Source: Kitasatospora sp. NBC_01246 (GTDB lineage Bacteria; Actinomycetota; Actinomycetes; Streptomycetales; Streptomycetaceae). Taken from it: a stretch of DNA of 64,000 nucleotides. The notes below the pieces were generated by a model that saw only the letters and a program-made list of their open reading frames with translations, ran no database searches and was not told where the DNA came from. Location: positions 5,642,001 through 5,706,000 of the forward strand of contig NZ_CP108484.1 of NCBI RefSeq assembly GCF_036226505.1. Direction: 5' to 3'. This document shows, piece by piece, positions 8,581-18,334 of the stretch (position 1 is the first letter of the stretch; every line of letters begins with the position of its first letter). The position numbers were made by a program, and so were the translations under genes.

Positions 8581-8766
8581 GTTGCACTGACGCTGTTCCA
8601 CTCCGCAAGACCACTGGCCCCGGCCGCCCGATTCCCCCCGATTCCGGAGGGAGAGGAGGGACGATTGGGGCAGAGCCGGCGATCGGCCCGACACGCGGGA
8701 CCCCACCCTCAGCCACTTGGGGCCCGCAACCACCCGGGCCGGCGAAACCCGAGAAGAGACAGGCAG

Positions 8767-10620
8767 ATGACTGAGCACGCCGCATCCCCCCGCCGCGGGG
8801 ACACCCCGGCCGCCCACGCTCCCGCTCCCCAGCACGTCGTCGAGACCATGACCGGAGCCCAGTCGCTCATCCGCTCGCTGGAGGCCGTGGGCGCGGACAC
8901 CGTCTTCGGCATCCCGGGCGGGGCCATCCTTCCCGCGTACGACCCGCTGATGGACTCGACCAAGGTGCGCCACATCCTGGTCCGCCACGAGCAGGGCGCC
9001 GGCCACGCCGCCACCGGTTACGCCCAGGCCACCGGCAAGGTCGGGGTCTGCATGGCCACCTCGGGGCCGGGCGCGACCAACCTGGTGACCCCGATCGCCG
9101 ACGCGTACATGGACTCCGTCCCGATGGTGGCGATCACCGGGCAGGTCGCCTCCAAGGCGATCGGCACCGACGCCTTCCAGGAGGCGGACATCTGCGGCAT
9201 CACGATGCCGATCACCAAGCACAACTTCCTGGTGACCGACCCCGCCGAGATCCCCCGGGTGATCTCCGAGGCGTTCCACATCGCCGCCACCGGCCGTCCC
9301 GGCCCGGTGCTGGTCGACATCGCCAAGGACGCGCTGCAGGCCACCACCACCTTCCGCTGGCCGGCCGAGACCTCGCTGCCCGGCTACCGCCCGGTCACCA
9401 AGCCGCACGCCAAGCAGATCCGCGAGGCCGCGAAGATGCTGGTGAGCGCCCGGCGCCCGGTGCTGTACGTCGGCGGCGGGGTGCTCAAGGCGCACGCCAC
9501 GGCCGAACTGCGGATCCTCGCCGAGCTGACCGGCGCGCCCGTGGTCACCACGCTGATGGCGCTCGGCGCCTTCCCCGACAGCCACCCGCAGCACCTGGGC
9601 ATGCCCGGCATGCACGGCACCGTCCCGGCCGTCACCGCGCTGCAGAAGTCGGACCTGCTCTTCACCCTGGGCGCCCGCTTCGACGACCGCGTCACCGGCA
9701 AGCTGGACAGCTTCGCGCCCTACGCCAAGGTCGTCCACGCCGACATCGACCCGGCCGAGATCGGCAAGAACCGCCCGGCCGACGTGCCGATCGTCGGCGA
9801 CGCCCGCGAGGTGCTGGCCGACCTGATCGTCGCCGTCCAGGCCGAGTTCGACGCCGGCCACCGCAGCGACTACGCGGACTGGTGGGTCAAGCTCAACGAG
9901 TGGAAGAAGACCTACCCGCTGGGCTACGAGCCGGCCCCGGCCGGTCAGCTCTCCCCGCAGCAGGTCATCGAGCGGATCGGCCGGCTGGTCGGCCCGGAGG
10001 CGATCTACGCCGCGGGCGTCGGCCAGCACCAGATGTGGAGCTCGCAGTTCATCCAGTTCGAGAAGCCGGCCACCTGGCTGAACTCGGGCGGCGCGGGCAC
10101 CATGGGCTACGCGGTGCCGGCCGCGATGGGGGCCAAGGCGGGCCGCCCCGAGACGGCGGTCTGGGCGATCGACGGCGACGGCTGCTTCCAGATGACCAAT
10201 CAGGAACTCGTCACCTGCGCCCTGAACGACATCCCGATCAAGGTCGCGGTCATCAACAACGGTTCGCTGGGCATGGTCCGCCAGTGGCAGACCCTCTTCT
10301 ACAACCAGCGCTACTCCAACACCGTGCTGCACGCCGGCCCGGACCACGACGGCATCGAGCCGCCGGCCCAGGGCACCCGGATCCCCGACTTCGTGCTGCT
10401 CTCCGAGGCGATGGGCTGCGTCGGCCTGCGCTGCGAGCGCCCGGAGGACCTGGACGCGGTGATCAAGCAGGCGATGGAGATCAACGACCGCCCGGTCGTC
10501 ATCGACTTCATCGTCCACCAGGACGCCATGGTCTGGCCGATGGTCGCGGCCGGCACCAGCAACGACGAGATCCAGTTCGCCAAGGGCGTCCGGCCCGACT
10601 TCGGCGACGACCTCGACTGA
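8767..10620 (+). CDS. ilvB: Acetolactate synthase large (catalytic) subunit
   Basis: This 617-residue thiamine-diphosphate enzyme condenses pyruvate with pyruvate or 2-ketobutyrate in the first common step of valine/leucine and isoleucine synthesis. The cofactor-activating glutamate lies in HEQGAGHAATGYA (about residue 75). The ThDP motif starts at GDGCFQM (about 470) and ends at the Asn pair INN. ATSGPGATNL and the middle FAD-type domain are complete. I chose ATG 8767, since the frame further upstream is in the leader region; the first 25 residues are a variable tail. ilvN follows after 35 bases and ilvC after a further 101, forming ilvBNC under the attenuator upstream. Confidence 0.98.
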   Translation: MTEHAASPRRGDTPAAHAPAPQHVVETMTGAQSLIRSLEAVGADTVFGIPGGAILPAYDPLMDSTKVRHILVRHEQGAGHAATGYAQATGKVGVCMATSGPGATNLVTPIADAYMDSVPMVAITGQVASKAIGTDAFQEADICGITMPITKHNFLVTDPAEIPRVISEAFHIAATGRPGPVLVDIAKDALQATTTFRWPAETSLPGYRPVTKPHAKQIREAAKMLVSARRPVLYVGGGVLKAHATAELRILAELTGAPVVTTLMALGAFPDSHPQHLGMPGMHGTVPAVTALQKSDLLFTLGARFDDRVTGKLDSFAPYAKVVHADIDPAEIGKNRPADVPIVGDAREVLADLIVAVQAEFDAGHRSDYADWWVKLNEWKKTYPLGYEPAPAGQLSPQQVIERIGRLVGPEAIYAAGVGQHQMWSSQFIQFEKPATWLNSGGAGTMGYAVPAAMGAKAGRPETAVWAIDGDGCFQMTNQELVTCALNDIPIKVAVINNGSLGMVRQWQTLFYNQRYSNTVLHAGPDHDGIEPPAQGTRIPDFVLLSEAMGCVGLRCERPEDLDAVIKQAMEINDRPVVIDFIVHQDAMVWPMVAAGTSNDEIQFAKGVRPDFGDDLD

Positions 10621-10655
10621 CGCCCGCTCCGGAACGCCAAGGGAACAGAGACCCC

Positions 10656-11180
10656 ATGTCCAAGCACACCCTCTCCGTCCTGGTCGAGAACAAGCCCGGC
10701 GTGCTCGCCCGCATCGCCTCGCTGTTCTCCCGTCGGGGCTTCAACATCGACTCCCTCGCCGTCGGCCCGACGGAGCACCCGGACATCTCCCGGATGACGA
10801 TCGTGGTCAACGTCGAGGACCTCCCGCTGGAACAGGTCACCAAGCAGCTCAACAAGCTCGTGAACGTGATAAAGATCGTCGAACTCGACCAGTCCGCTGC
10901 GATCCAGCGGGAACTGGTCCTGGTGAAGGTCCGCGCCGACAACGAGACCCGGTCGCAGATCGTCGAGATCGTCCAGCTCTTCCGCGCCAAGACGGTCGAC
11001 GTGTCCCCCGACGCGGTGACCATCGAGGCCACCGGTAGTTCGGACAAGCTGGAGGCCATGCTCCGGATGCTGGAGCCGTACGGCGTCAAGGAGCTCGTCC
11101 AGTCCGGCCTGGTGGCCATCGGCCGCGGCGCCCGGTCGATCACCGACCGCTCGCTGCGCGCCCTCGACCGCAGCGCGTAG
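10656..11180 (+). CDS. ilvN: Acetolactate synthase small (regulatory) subunit
   Basis: This 174-residue subunit confers valine feedback inhibition on IlvB. It has an N-terminal ACT domain (residues about 4-75; LSVLVENKPGVLARIASLFS, GFNIDSLAVG) and the C-terminal ALS_ss_C domain (GSSDKLEAMLRMLEPYGVKE). The start is ATG 10656 with AAGGGAACAGAG upstream; frames extending left overlap ilvB and are not coding. Length and order are standard for ilvN (ilvH) in actinobacteria. Confidence 0.97.
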   Translation: MSKHTLSVLVENKPGVLARIASLFSRRGFNIDSLAVGPTEHPDISRMTIVVNVEDLPLEQVTKQLNKLVNVIKIVELDQSAAIQRELVLVKVRADNETRSQIVEIVQLFRAKTVDVSPDAVTIEATGSSDKLEAMLRMLEPYGVKELVQSGLVAIGRGARSITDRSLRALDRSA

Positions 11181-11281
11181 CGCGGTCGTCTCACCCCCTG
11201 AAGCACCGTCCCACACCCTGCCGGGTCCACGTACCGTGGGAACGTACCCGGCAAGACCATCACGCAAGGAGATGTGCCCCC

Positions 11282-12280
<999 letters not shown>

Positions 12281-12338
12281 GCCTCAAGGCTCCGCCCCTT
12301 CGGGACCTGTCCGATTCCGTAGGGTCCTTGTACAACTA

Positions 12339-12379
12339 GGCTGCTCCCGTCCGGGTGATTTCGCCGGACGGGAGCAGCC
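12339..12379 (+). terminator. Terminator after ilvC
   Basis: A perfect 16-bp stem (12339-12354 with 12364-12379; GGCTGCTCCCGTCCGG) with a 9-base loop and no T-run. The roughly 140 bases between it and serA show no other clear structure. Confidence 0.7.
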
Positions 12380-12520
12380 TGGTACCCAGCCCGTCGATAC
12401 ACTTCCGAGTGCGCGTCAGGCCCACAGCGTCGTGCGTCTACCTACGCGGCATGCCACCTTCCCCCCGACTTCCACGCCACCTACGTGCCGGGGAGAACCG
12501 GACAGTTAAGGACCACTGTC

Positions 12521-14116
12521 GTGAGCACTGTGACCAAGACCGCCGTTGTACTGATCGCCGAAGAGCTGTCCCCCGCCACCGTCGACGCCCTCGGGCCGGA
12601 CTTCGAGATCCGCCACTGCAACGGTGCGGACCGCACCGAGCTGCTGACCGCGATCGCGGACGTGGACGCCATCCTGATCCGCTCCGCCACCAAGGTGGAC
12701 GCCGAGGCGCTGGCCGCCGCCCGCAAGCTCAAGGTGGTCGCCCGCGCCGGCGTCGGCCTCGACAACGTGGACGTCGCCGCGGCCACCAAGGCCGGCGTGA
12801 TGGTCGTCAACGCGCCGACCTCCAACATCGTCACCGCCGCCGAACTCGCCTGCGGCCTGCTGATCTCGGTCGCCCGCAACATCGCGCCGGCCAACGCCGC
12901 CCTGAAGCAGGGCGAGTGGAAGCGCAACAAGTACACCGGCGTCGAGCTGAGCGAGAAGGTCCTCGGCGTCGTCGGCCTCGGCCGGATCGGCGTGCTGGTC
13001 GCGCAGCGGATGTCCGCGTTCGGCATGCAGATCGTCGCGTACGACCCCTACATCCAGGCCGCCCGCGCCGCGCAGATGGGCGTCAAGCTGGTCTCGCTGG
13101 AAGAGCTGCTGGAGATCTCGGACTTCATCACCGTCCACCTCCCGAAGACGCCGGAGACCATCGGTCTGATCGGCGACGAGGCGCTGCACAAGGTCAAGCC
13201 CAGCGTGCGCATCGTCAACGCCGCCCGCGGCGGCATCGTGGACGAGGCCGCGCTGGCGAGCGCCCTGCGCGACGGCCGGGTGGCCGGCGCCGGCCTGGAC
13301 GTCTACGCCAAGGAGCCGTGCACCGACTCCCCGCTGTTCGGCTTCGACAACGTGGTGGCCACCCCGCACCTGGGCGCCTCCACCGACGAGGCCCAGGAGA
13401 AGGCCGGCATCGCGGTCGCCAAGTCCGTCCGCCTGGCGCTGGCCGGCGAGCTCGTCCCGGACGCCGTCAACGTCCAGGGCGGCGTGATCGCCGAGGACGT
13501 CCGCCCGGGCCTGCCGCTGGCCGAGCGGCTCGGCCGGATCTTCACCGCGCTGGCCGGCGAGGTGGCCGTCCGCCTGGACGTCGAGGTCCGCGGCGAGATC
13601 ACCCAGCACGATGTGAAGGTGCTCGAACTGTCCGCCCTCAAGGGTGTGTTCGAGGACGTCGTGGCGGAGACGGTGTCCTACGTCAACGCCCCGCTGTTCG
13701 CCCAGGAGCGCGGTGTCGAGGTGCGCCTGACCACCTCCAGCGAGAGCCCCGAGCACCGCAACGTGATCACCGTCCGCGGCACCCTGGCGGACGGCGGCGA
13801 GATCGCCATCTCCGGCACCCTGGCCGGTCCGAAGCAGACCCAGAAGATCGTCGGCGTGGACGCCTTCGACGTGGACGTGGCGCTCACCGACCACATGGCG
13901 TTCTTCAAGTACGAGGACCGCCCGGGCGTGGTCGGCGTGCTCGGCCGCCACCTCGGCGACGCCGGCATCAACATCGCCGGCATGCAGGTGGCCCGCGACG
14001 GCAGCGGCGCGCTCGCCTCGATCACCGTGGACTCCCAGATCCCGCAGGAGGTGCTGTCGGCGATCGCGGCCGAGATCGGCGCCCGCTTCGCCCGCTCGGT
14101 CGACCTGGGCGCCTGA
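12521..14116 (+). CDS. serA: D-3-phosphoglycerate dehydrogenase
   Basis: SerA (531 residues) oxidises 3-phosphoglycerate with NAD+ to open serine synthesis. Its Rossmann motif is GVVGLGRIGVLVAQ (about residue 148). The catalytic Arg lies in NAARGGIVDE and the His in ATPHLGAST. Beyond the catalytic core lies the intervening ASB domain found in the long actinobacterial/mycobacterial form, and an ACT domain occupies the last 75 or so residues (DRPGVVGVLGRHLGDAGINI). I chose GTG 12521, 9 bases after AAGGA; an in-frame GTG at 12530 is possible. It is monocistronic, between two strong hairpins. Confidence 0.97.
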   Translation: MSTVTKTAVVLIAEELSPATVDALGPDFEIRHCNGADRTELLTAIADVDAILIRSATKVDAEALAAARKLKVVARAGVGLDNVDVAAATKAGVMVVNAPTSNIVTAAELACGLLISVARNIAPANAALKQGEWKRNKYTGVELSEKVLGVVGLGRIGVLVAQRMSAFGMQIVAYDPYIQAARAAQMGVKLVSLEELLEISDFITVHLPKTPETIGLIGDEALHKVKPSVRIVNAARGGIVDEAALASALRDGRVAGAGLDVYAKEPCTDSPLFGFDNVVATPHLGASTDEAQEKAGIAVAKSVRLALAGELVPDAVNVQGGVIAEDVRPGLPLAERLGRIFTALAGEVAVRLDVEVRGEITQHDVKVLELSALKGVFEDVVAETVSYVNAPLFAQERGVEVRLTTSSESPEHRNVITVRGTLADGGEIAISGTLAGPKQTQKIVGVDAFDVDVALTDHMAFFKYEDRPGVVGVLGRHLGDAGINIAGMQVARDGSGALASITVDSQIPQEVLSAIAAEIGARFARSVDLGA

Positions 14117-14135
14117 GCCCCGGCAGAGCCGTTCC

Positions 14136-14178
14136 GACAGGGCCCGGACCACCGCGCGGCGGTGGTCCGGGCCCTGTC
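14136..14178 (+). terminator. Terminator after serA
   Basis: A perfect 19-bp stem (14136-14154 with 14160-14178; GACAGGGCCCGGACCACCG) with a tiny loop, starting 20 bases after the serA stop. Confidence 0.75.
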
Positions 14179-14467
14179 GCGTCCGGGGCCGGACCGGCGC
14201 TCCGGGTGAGTCCCGTCTCAGATACTAGGAAATCCAAGTATTCGTGCAGACAGGCCAGGGCCCGGGTCGTACCGTGGAAGAGCCATACGGTGCGCCGCCC
14301 CTGTAGCCAGGGTGTGCGGCCCGTGTGCGCCCGTACGCCGTGGGCAGGCGATCCCCGCCCGGCGTGCTCCGCTCCGCCGTGAGCCCCCTGGCGACGCGCT
14401 TCGCCGGCACCCCCCTCTCCCCACCCTCTGCGCCACTGCCCGGCGCATTCGATCCAAGGAGCCCGGT
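14179..14467. other. Intergenic region with a 20-bp imperfect palindrome
   Basis: There is no gene here. The notable element is ATACTAGGAAATCCAAGTAT at 14222-14241, an inverted repeat with 8 of 10 positions matching. It is AT-rich in a GC-rich setting and resembles operators of MarR-type regulators (TTGGA/TCCAA core). No regulator gene adjoins it. The small gene at 14468 is the nearest downstream target. Confidence 0.4.
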
Positions 14468-14626
14468 ATGCCTCCCACCGCAGACCGCCACGCCACCCCC
14501 GCCCCCGCCACCACCGCCCGTGCGCCGCGCCGCCGCCGCGCGACCGAGCGGCCCCCGTTCGCCGCCGCCGCGCTGCAGCGCGCGCTGGACCGCCGTGACA
14601 ACGGTGGCGTGACCGGTCACCTCTGA
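14468..14626 (+). CDS. Small basic orphan protein, 52 residues
   Basis: An ATG behind AAGGAG (14456-14461) starts a 52-residue frame. The first half is disordered and rich in Pro, Ala, Thr and Arg. The second half is a predicted short helix, FAAAALQRALDRRDNGGV, followed by TGHL. No domain is recognised. It lies alone between serA and the subtilase gene. The good ribosome binding site and a defined C-terminal segment argue that it is translated. Its function is unknown. Confidence 0.55.
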   Translation: MPPTADRHATPAPATTARAPRRRRATERPPFAAAALQRALDRRDNGGVTGHL

Positions 14627-14904
14627 GCGGGCCGCCTCCCGGCGTCCCGGGTCCAGGGCCGCTCGCCGCTGCGCCGGGCGGGCCTCACCCTCCGGAACCG
14701 GCGTTCATCTGCCGAATAGCCCGCACGGCCTGACGGTGAGTCACTCCCGAGAGTGCACGTGGCACCCGTTGGAGGGATGTTGCTCGCGCTGTCCGGCGCG
14801 ATCATCCTAATTTGGGGGCCCCGGAAGGGTGATCGGCGTCCGCGCGGGCGGGCGTCAGCGGCACGGCGTGCGGATCAGTTCCCCTTGCCGGGGGAGAGGG
14901 CCCA
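14627..14904. other. Intergenic region upstream of the subtilase gene
   Basis: About 280 bases with no supported gene. It presumably contains the promoter of the secreted protease. The short GTGAGTCACTCCC stretch near 14735 and a GGGGGCCCC near 14815 are the only notable motifs. Confidence 0.3.
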
Positions 14905-17900
14905 GTGCGTCAGCCACCCGTCCGTCGTCCGATCGCCCGGATCGGCCTCACCCTGGCCCTGCTGGCGGGGTCGTTCCTGCTCACCGCCGCCCCGGCGGCC
15001 GGCAGTCCACCGACGGCCGCGCCCCCCGGCGGCGGCCGCCCGGCCTCCGTCCTGCTGGAGCTCGGCACCGAGGCCGCAGGTCCGGCCTGGCGGCAGGCGG
15101 CCACCGAGGCCCGGCGGGCCCGGCGCTCCCCGGAGGCCGTCCGCCAGGAGGCCGCGCGGGCCGGAGCCGAGCAGGTGACCAGGGCGTCCGAAGCGCTCGA
15201 CCGGCTGGCCCGGGCCGTCCGCGGTACGGCTCCCACCGTCCGCGAGCTGTACCGCACCCGAACCCTGCTCACCGGACTCGCCGTCACCGTGCCGGCCTCC
15301 CGGCTGCCCGCCCTGCGCGCGCTGCCGGGCGTCCGGGCCGTCCACCCCATCGTGCGCAAGCAGCGGGACAACGCGCACTCCGTGCCGCTGACCGGTGCGC
15401 CGTGGGTCTGGGACGCCGGATCCGGTGACGCCGGGGCCGGCAACACCGGTCAGGGGGTGCGGATCGGCATCATCGACAGCGGAATCGACTACACCCACGC
15501 GGACTTCGGCGGCCCCGGCACCGAGGACGCGTTCAAGGCCGTGGACGGCGCCAAGCCCGCACCCGCCGGCCTCTTCCCGAACGCCAAGGTGGTCGGCGGC
15601 CGCGACCTGGTCGGCGACGACTACAACCCGGACCCGGCCTCCCCGCACCACCAGCCCGACCCGCACCCGGACGACAACCCGATCGACTGCGCGCTCAACG
15701 GCCACGGCACGCACGTCGCCGGTACCGCCGCCGGCCTCGGCGTCACCACCGACGGCCGCCCCTACCCCGGCCCCTACCGGCCCGGCCTCGACCCGGCCGG
15801 CTTCGCGGTCGGCCCGGGCGCCGCGCCCGGCGCGCAGCTGTACGCGATCCGGGTGTTCGGCTGCGACGGCGCCACCGACCAGCTCGCCCAGGCCCTCGAC
15901 GTGGCCGCCGACCCGAACGGCGACGGCGACCTCGGCGACCGGCTCGACGTCGTCAACCTCTCCCTCGGCAGCCGCTTCGGCGCCACCGACGACGCCGACG
16001 CGATCGCCGTCGACCACCTCTCCGAACTCGGCACCGTGGTGGTCGCGGCGGCCGGGAACGAGGGGGACGTCTACGGCATCGGCGGCAGCCCCGGCACCGC
16101 CGCCCGGGCCGTCGCCGTCGCCGCCTCGGTCGACCCGCACAGCGACGCCGACGGCCTGACGGTACTGGCCCCCGAGCCGCTCGCCGGGGTCGTCCCGGGC
16201 CACTGGAGCGCCCGCTACCAGGGCTGGTCGAGCGCCGACGTCAGCGGCGAACTCGCCCTGCCCGTCGACCAGTCCGACGGCTGCACGGCGTTCGGCGAGG
16301 CCGACCGGCAGCGGCTCGCCGGGCGGATCGCCGTCCTCGCCTGGAGCACCCGGGCGTCCGAGCGGGCCTGCGGCTCCGGGCCGCGCGCGGACCACGCCGC
16401 CGACGCGGGCGCGATCGGCGCCCTGCTCGCCGCCGACGACGACCACCTCGCCGAGGTCTCCGGCAACGACCGGATCCCGCTCGCGCTGCTCGCCCGGGCC
16501 GACGGCGAACGGCTGCGCCAGGGTGCGGCGAGCGGCCCGGTCACCGTCCGGCTGGCCGCCCCCGGCAACCCGCTGCACGGTGTCGTCTCCCAGGACCAGC
16601 CGCAACGCGCTGACACCCTCACCGACTTCACCTCGCGCGGGATCGGCGTCCCCGGCGTGGTCAAGCCCGACCTCGCCGCCCCCGGCGAGACCATCTGGTC
16701 CGCCAAGGCCGGCAGCGGCCTCGGCGGCCAGCGCGAGGACGGCACCTCGATGGCCACCCCGCACGTCGCCGGGCTGGCCGCGCTGGTCCGCGCGGCCCAC
16801 CCGGAGTGGACGGTCGAGCAGCTCAAGGCCGCGCTGATGAACACCGCCGGGGACACCTGGCCCGGCGACGGGCACACCGGCCCGGTCTACGGCCCCGAGC
16901 GCACCGGCGCCGGCCGGGCCCAGGTGGACCGCGCCGTCCGCACCCCGGTGGTCGCCTACGCGGCGGGCGAGGGCGCGGCGCCGGGCAGCGTCGGCGTCTC
17001 CTTCGGCCCGGTGGCCGTCGGCGGCCCGCTCGGGCTCGTCCGCGAGGTCGAGGTCCGCAACCTGTCCGGCACGGCGGCGCTGTACCGCACCGGCTACGCG
17101 GCCGCCACCGAACTGCCCGGCGCCCGCTTCGAGATCGCGCCCGACCGGGTCGAGGTGCCGGCCGGCGGCACCGCCCGGGTCAGGGTCACGCTGACCGTCC
17201 CGGGACTGCTCGGCCGCGCGCCCGACCCGACCATCGACACCAGCCAGGGCGGCCGGGCCCGCAGCTACCGGGGCGAGCTCTCCGGGCGGCTGCTGCTCAC
17301 GCCCGTCTCGGACGACGCGCTGCCCGAGCTGCGGGTCCCGCTGCTCGCCGCTCCCCGCCCGGCCTCGGACCTGAGCGCGGCGGCCCCGGCGCGCGGAACC
17401 AGGACCGGCGCCCTGGTCGTGCTCGGCGGCACCCGGGCGCCGGCCGAGCAGCCCGGACTGCTCAGCGCCTTCGCGCTGGGCGGCGAGGGCGCCCGCTGGC
17501 CCGACTGCCCGCCCGACAGCGGCGCCGCGGTCGGACCGGGGGCCGGCATCGTGCCGGAGGAGAGCACCGAACCGCAGGCCCCGCAGGACGTCTGCGTCGA
17601 GCGCCCCGGCGACCGGGCGGCCAACCTGCGCGCGGTCGGCGCGGCCTCCGACGCGCCCGCCGTCGGCGACGAGCAGGGCATGCTCTACCTCGCCGCGCAG
17701 TTCTGGGCGCCCGCCGCCACCCCGGTCGGCGTCTTCGCCGTCCGGGCCTCGCTGGACACCGACGGGGACGGCGCCACCGACGTCTTCGTCAAGGCGGACC
17801 GGCAGCCCGGCAGCGACGTCCTGGTCGCCCGGTCGGTGGACGCCCGCAGCGGTGCCGAGCTGGACGTCCAGCCGCTGAACGCCCGCTGGGGGGACACCGA

Positions 17901-18270
17901 CACCGCGCTGCTGGACAGCGACGTCCTGGTGCTGCCGGTGCGCCTCGCCGCCCTGCCGGGGGTGCGCGCCGGGCACAGCACCGTCCGCTACGGGCTCTGG
18001 ACCGGTGTCGCCACTTCGGGGAAGCCCGACCCGGCCGAGGCGTTCTCCGCCGTCGGCCTGCGCGGCACCAGGCCCACCCTCGCGGTCGACGTGCTGCACC
18101 CGGCCGTGGACGTCCGCACAGGTCCCGGCGGCCCCGCCGCGGTGGCCGCCGCCCTCCCGCCGGGCACCGTCCTCGACGTCCGGCGCGCCGACGGTGACAC
18201 CTCCCGGCTGCTCCTGCTCCACCACTTCAACCGGGACGGCCACCGGGGACAGGTCCTCGCCCTCCCCTGA
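14905..18270 (+). CDS. Secreted S8-family subtilisin-like serine protease
   Basis: This 1121-residue exported protease has an N-terminal signal peptide (RRPIARIGLTLALLAGSFLL, then AAPAAG) and an I9-like propeptide (about residues 45-150). The peptidase domain carries the full triad: Asp in IGIIDSGIDYTH (about 190), His in NGHGTHVAGT (about 267) and Ser in GTSMATPHVAG (about 615). A PA-type insert (about 420-545) separates His and Ser. The roughly 480 residues after the Ser motif contain a fibronectin-like region (VEVRNLSGTAALY) and a beta-rich domain of unknown role. GTG 14905 follows GGGGGAGAGGG. It is convergent with the membrane protein gene at 18335 and shares its terminator. Confidence 0.94.
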   Translation: MRQPPVRRPIARIGLTLALLAGSFLLTAAPAAGSPPTAAPPGGGRPASVLLELGTEAAGPAWRQAATEARRARRSPEAVRQEAARAGAEQVTRASEALDRLARAVRGTAPTVRELYRTRTLLTGLAVTVPASRLPALRALPGVRAVHPIVRKQRDNAHSVPLTGAPWVWDAGSGDAGAGNTGQGVRIGIIDSGIDYTHADFGGPGTEDAFKAVDGAKPAPAGLFPNAKVVGGRDLVGDDYNPDPASPHHQPDPHPDDNPIDCALNGHGTHVAGTAAGLGVTTDGRPYPGPYRPGLDPAGFAVGPGAAPGAQLYAIRVFGCDGATDQLAQALDVAADPNGDGDLGDRLDVVNLSLGSRFGATDDADAIAVDHLSELGTVVVAAAGNEGDVYGIGGSPGTAARAVAVAASVDPHSDADGLTVLAPEPLAGVVPGHWSARYQGWSSADVSGELALPVDQSDGCTAFGEADRQRLAGRIAVLAWSTRASERACGSGPRADHAADAGAIGALLAADDDHLAEVSGNDRIPLALLARADGERLRQGAASGPVTVRLAAPGNPLHGVVSQDQPQRADTLTDFTSRGIGVPGVVKPDLAAPGETIWSAKAGSGLGGQREDGTSMATPHVAGLAALVRAAHPEWTVEQLKAALMNTAGDTWPGDGHTGPVYGPERTGAGRAQVDRAVRTPVVAYAAGEGAAPGSVGVSFGPVAVGGPLGLVREVEVRNLSGTAALYRTGYAAATELPGARFEIAPDRVEVPAGGTARVRVTLTVPGLLGRAPDPTIDTSQGGRARSYRGELSGRLLLTPVSDDALPELRVPLLAAPRPASDLSAAAPARGTRTGALVVLGGTRAPAEQPGLLSAFALGGEGARWPDCPPDSGAAVGPGAGIVPEESTEPQAPQDVCVERPGDRAANLRAVGAASDAPAVGDEQGMLYLAAQFWAPAATPVGVFAVRASLDTDGDGATDVFVKADRQPGSDVLVARSVDARSGAELDVQPLNARWGDTDTALLDSDVLVLPVRLAALPGVRAGHSTVRYGLWTGVATSGKPDPAEAFSAVGLRGTRPTLAVDVLHPAVDVRTGPGGPAAVAAALPPGTVLDVRRADGDTSRLLLLHHFNRDGHRGQVLALP

Positions 18271-18292
18271 CCGCTCCGCCCCGACCCGCCCC

Positions 18293-18330
18293 GCCGGAGG
18301 CCGTCACCGCACGCGGTGACGGCCTCCGGC
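18293..18330. terminator. Bidirectional terminator between convergent genes
   Basis: A perfect 18-bp inverted repeat (18293-18310 with 18313-18330; GCCGGAGGCCGTCACCGC) sits in the 64-base gap between the subtilase stop and the stop of the minus-strand membrane protein, so it can serve both. Confidence 0.75.
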
Positions 18331-18334
18331 ATCG

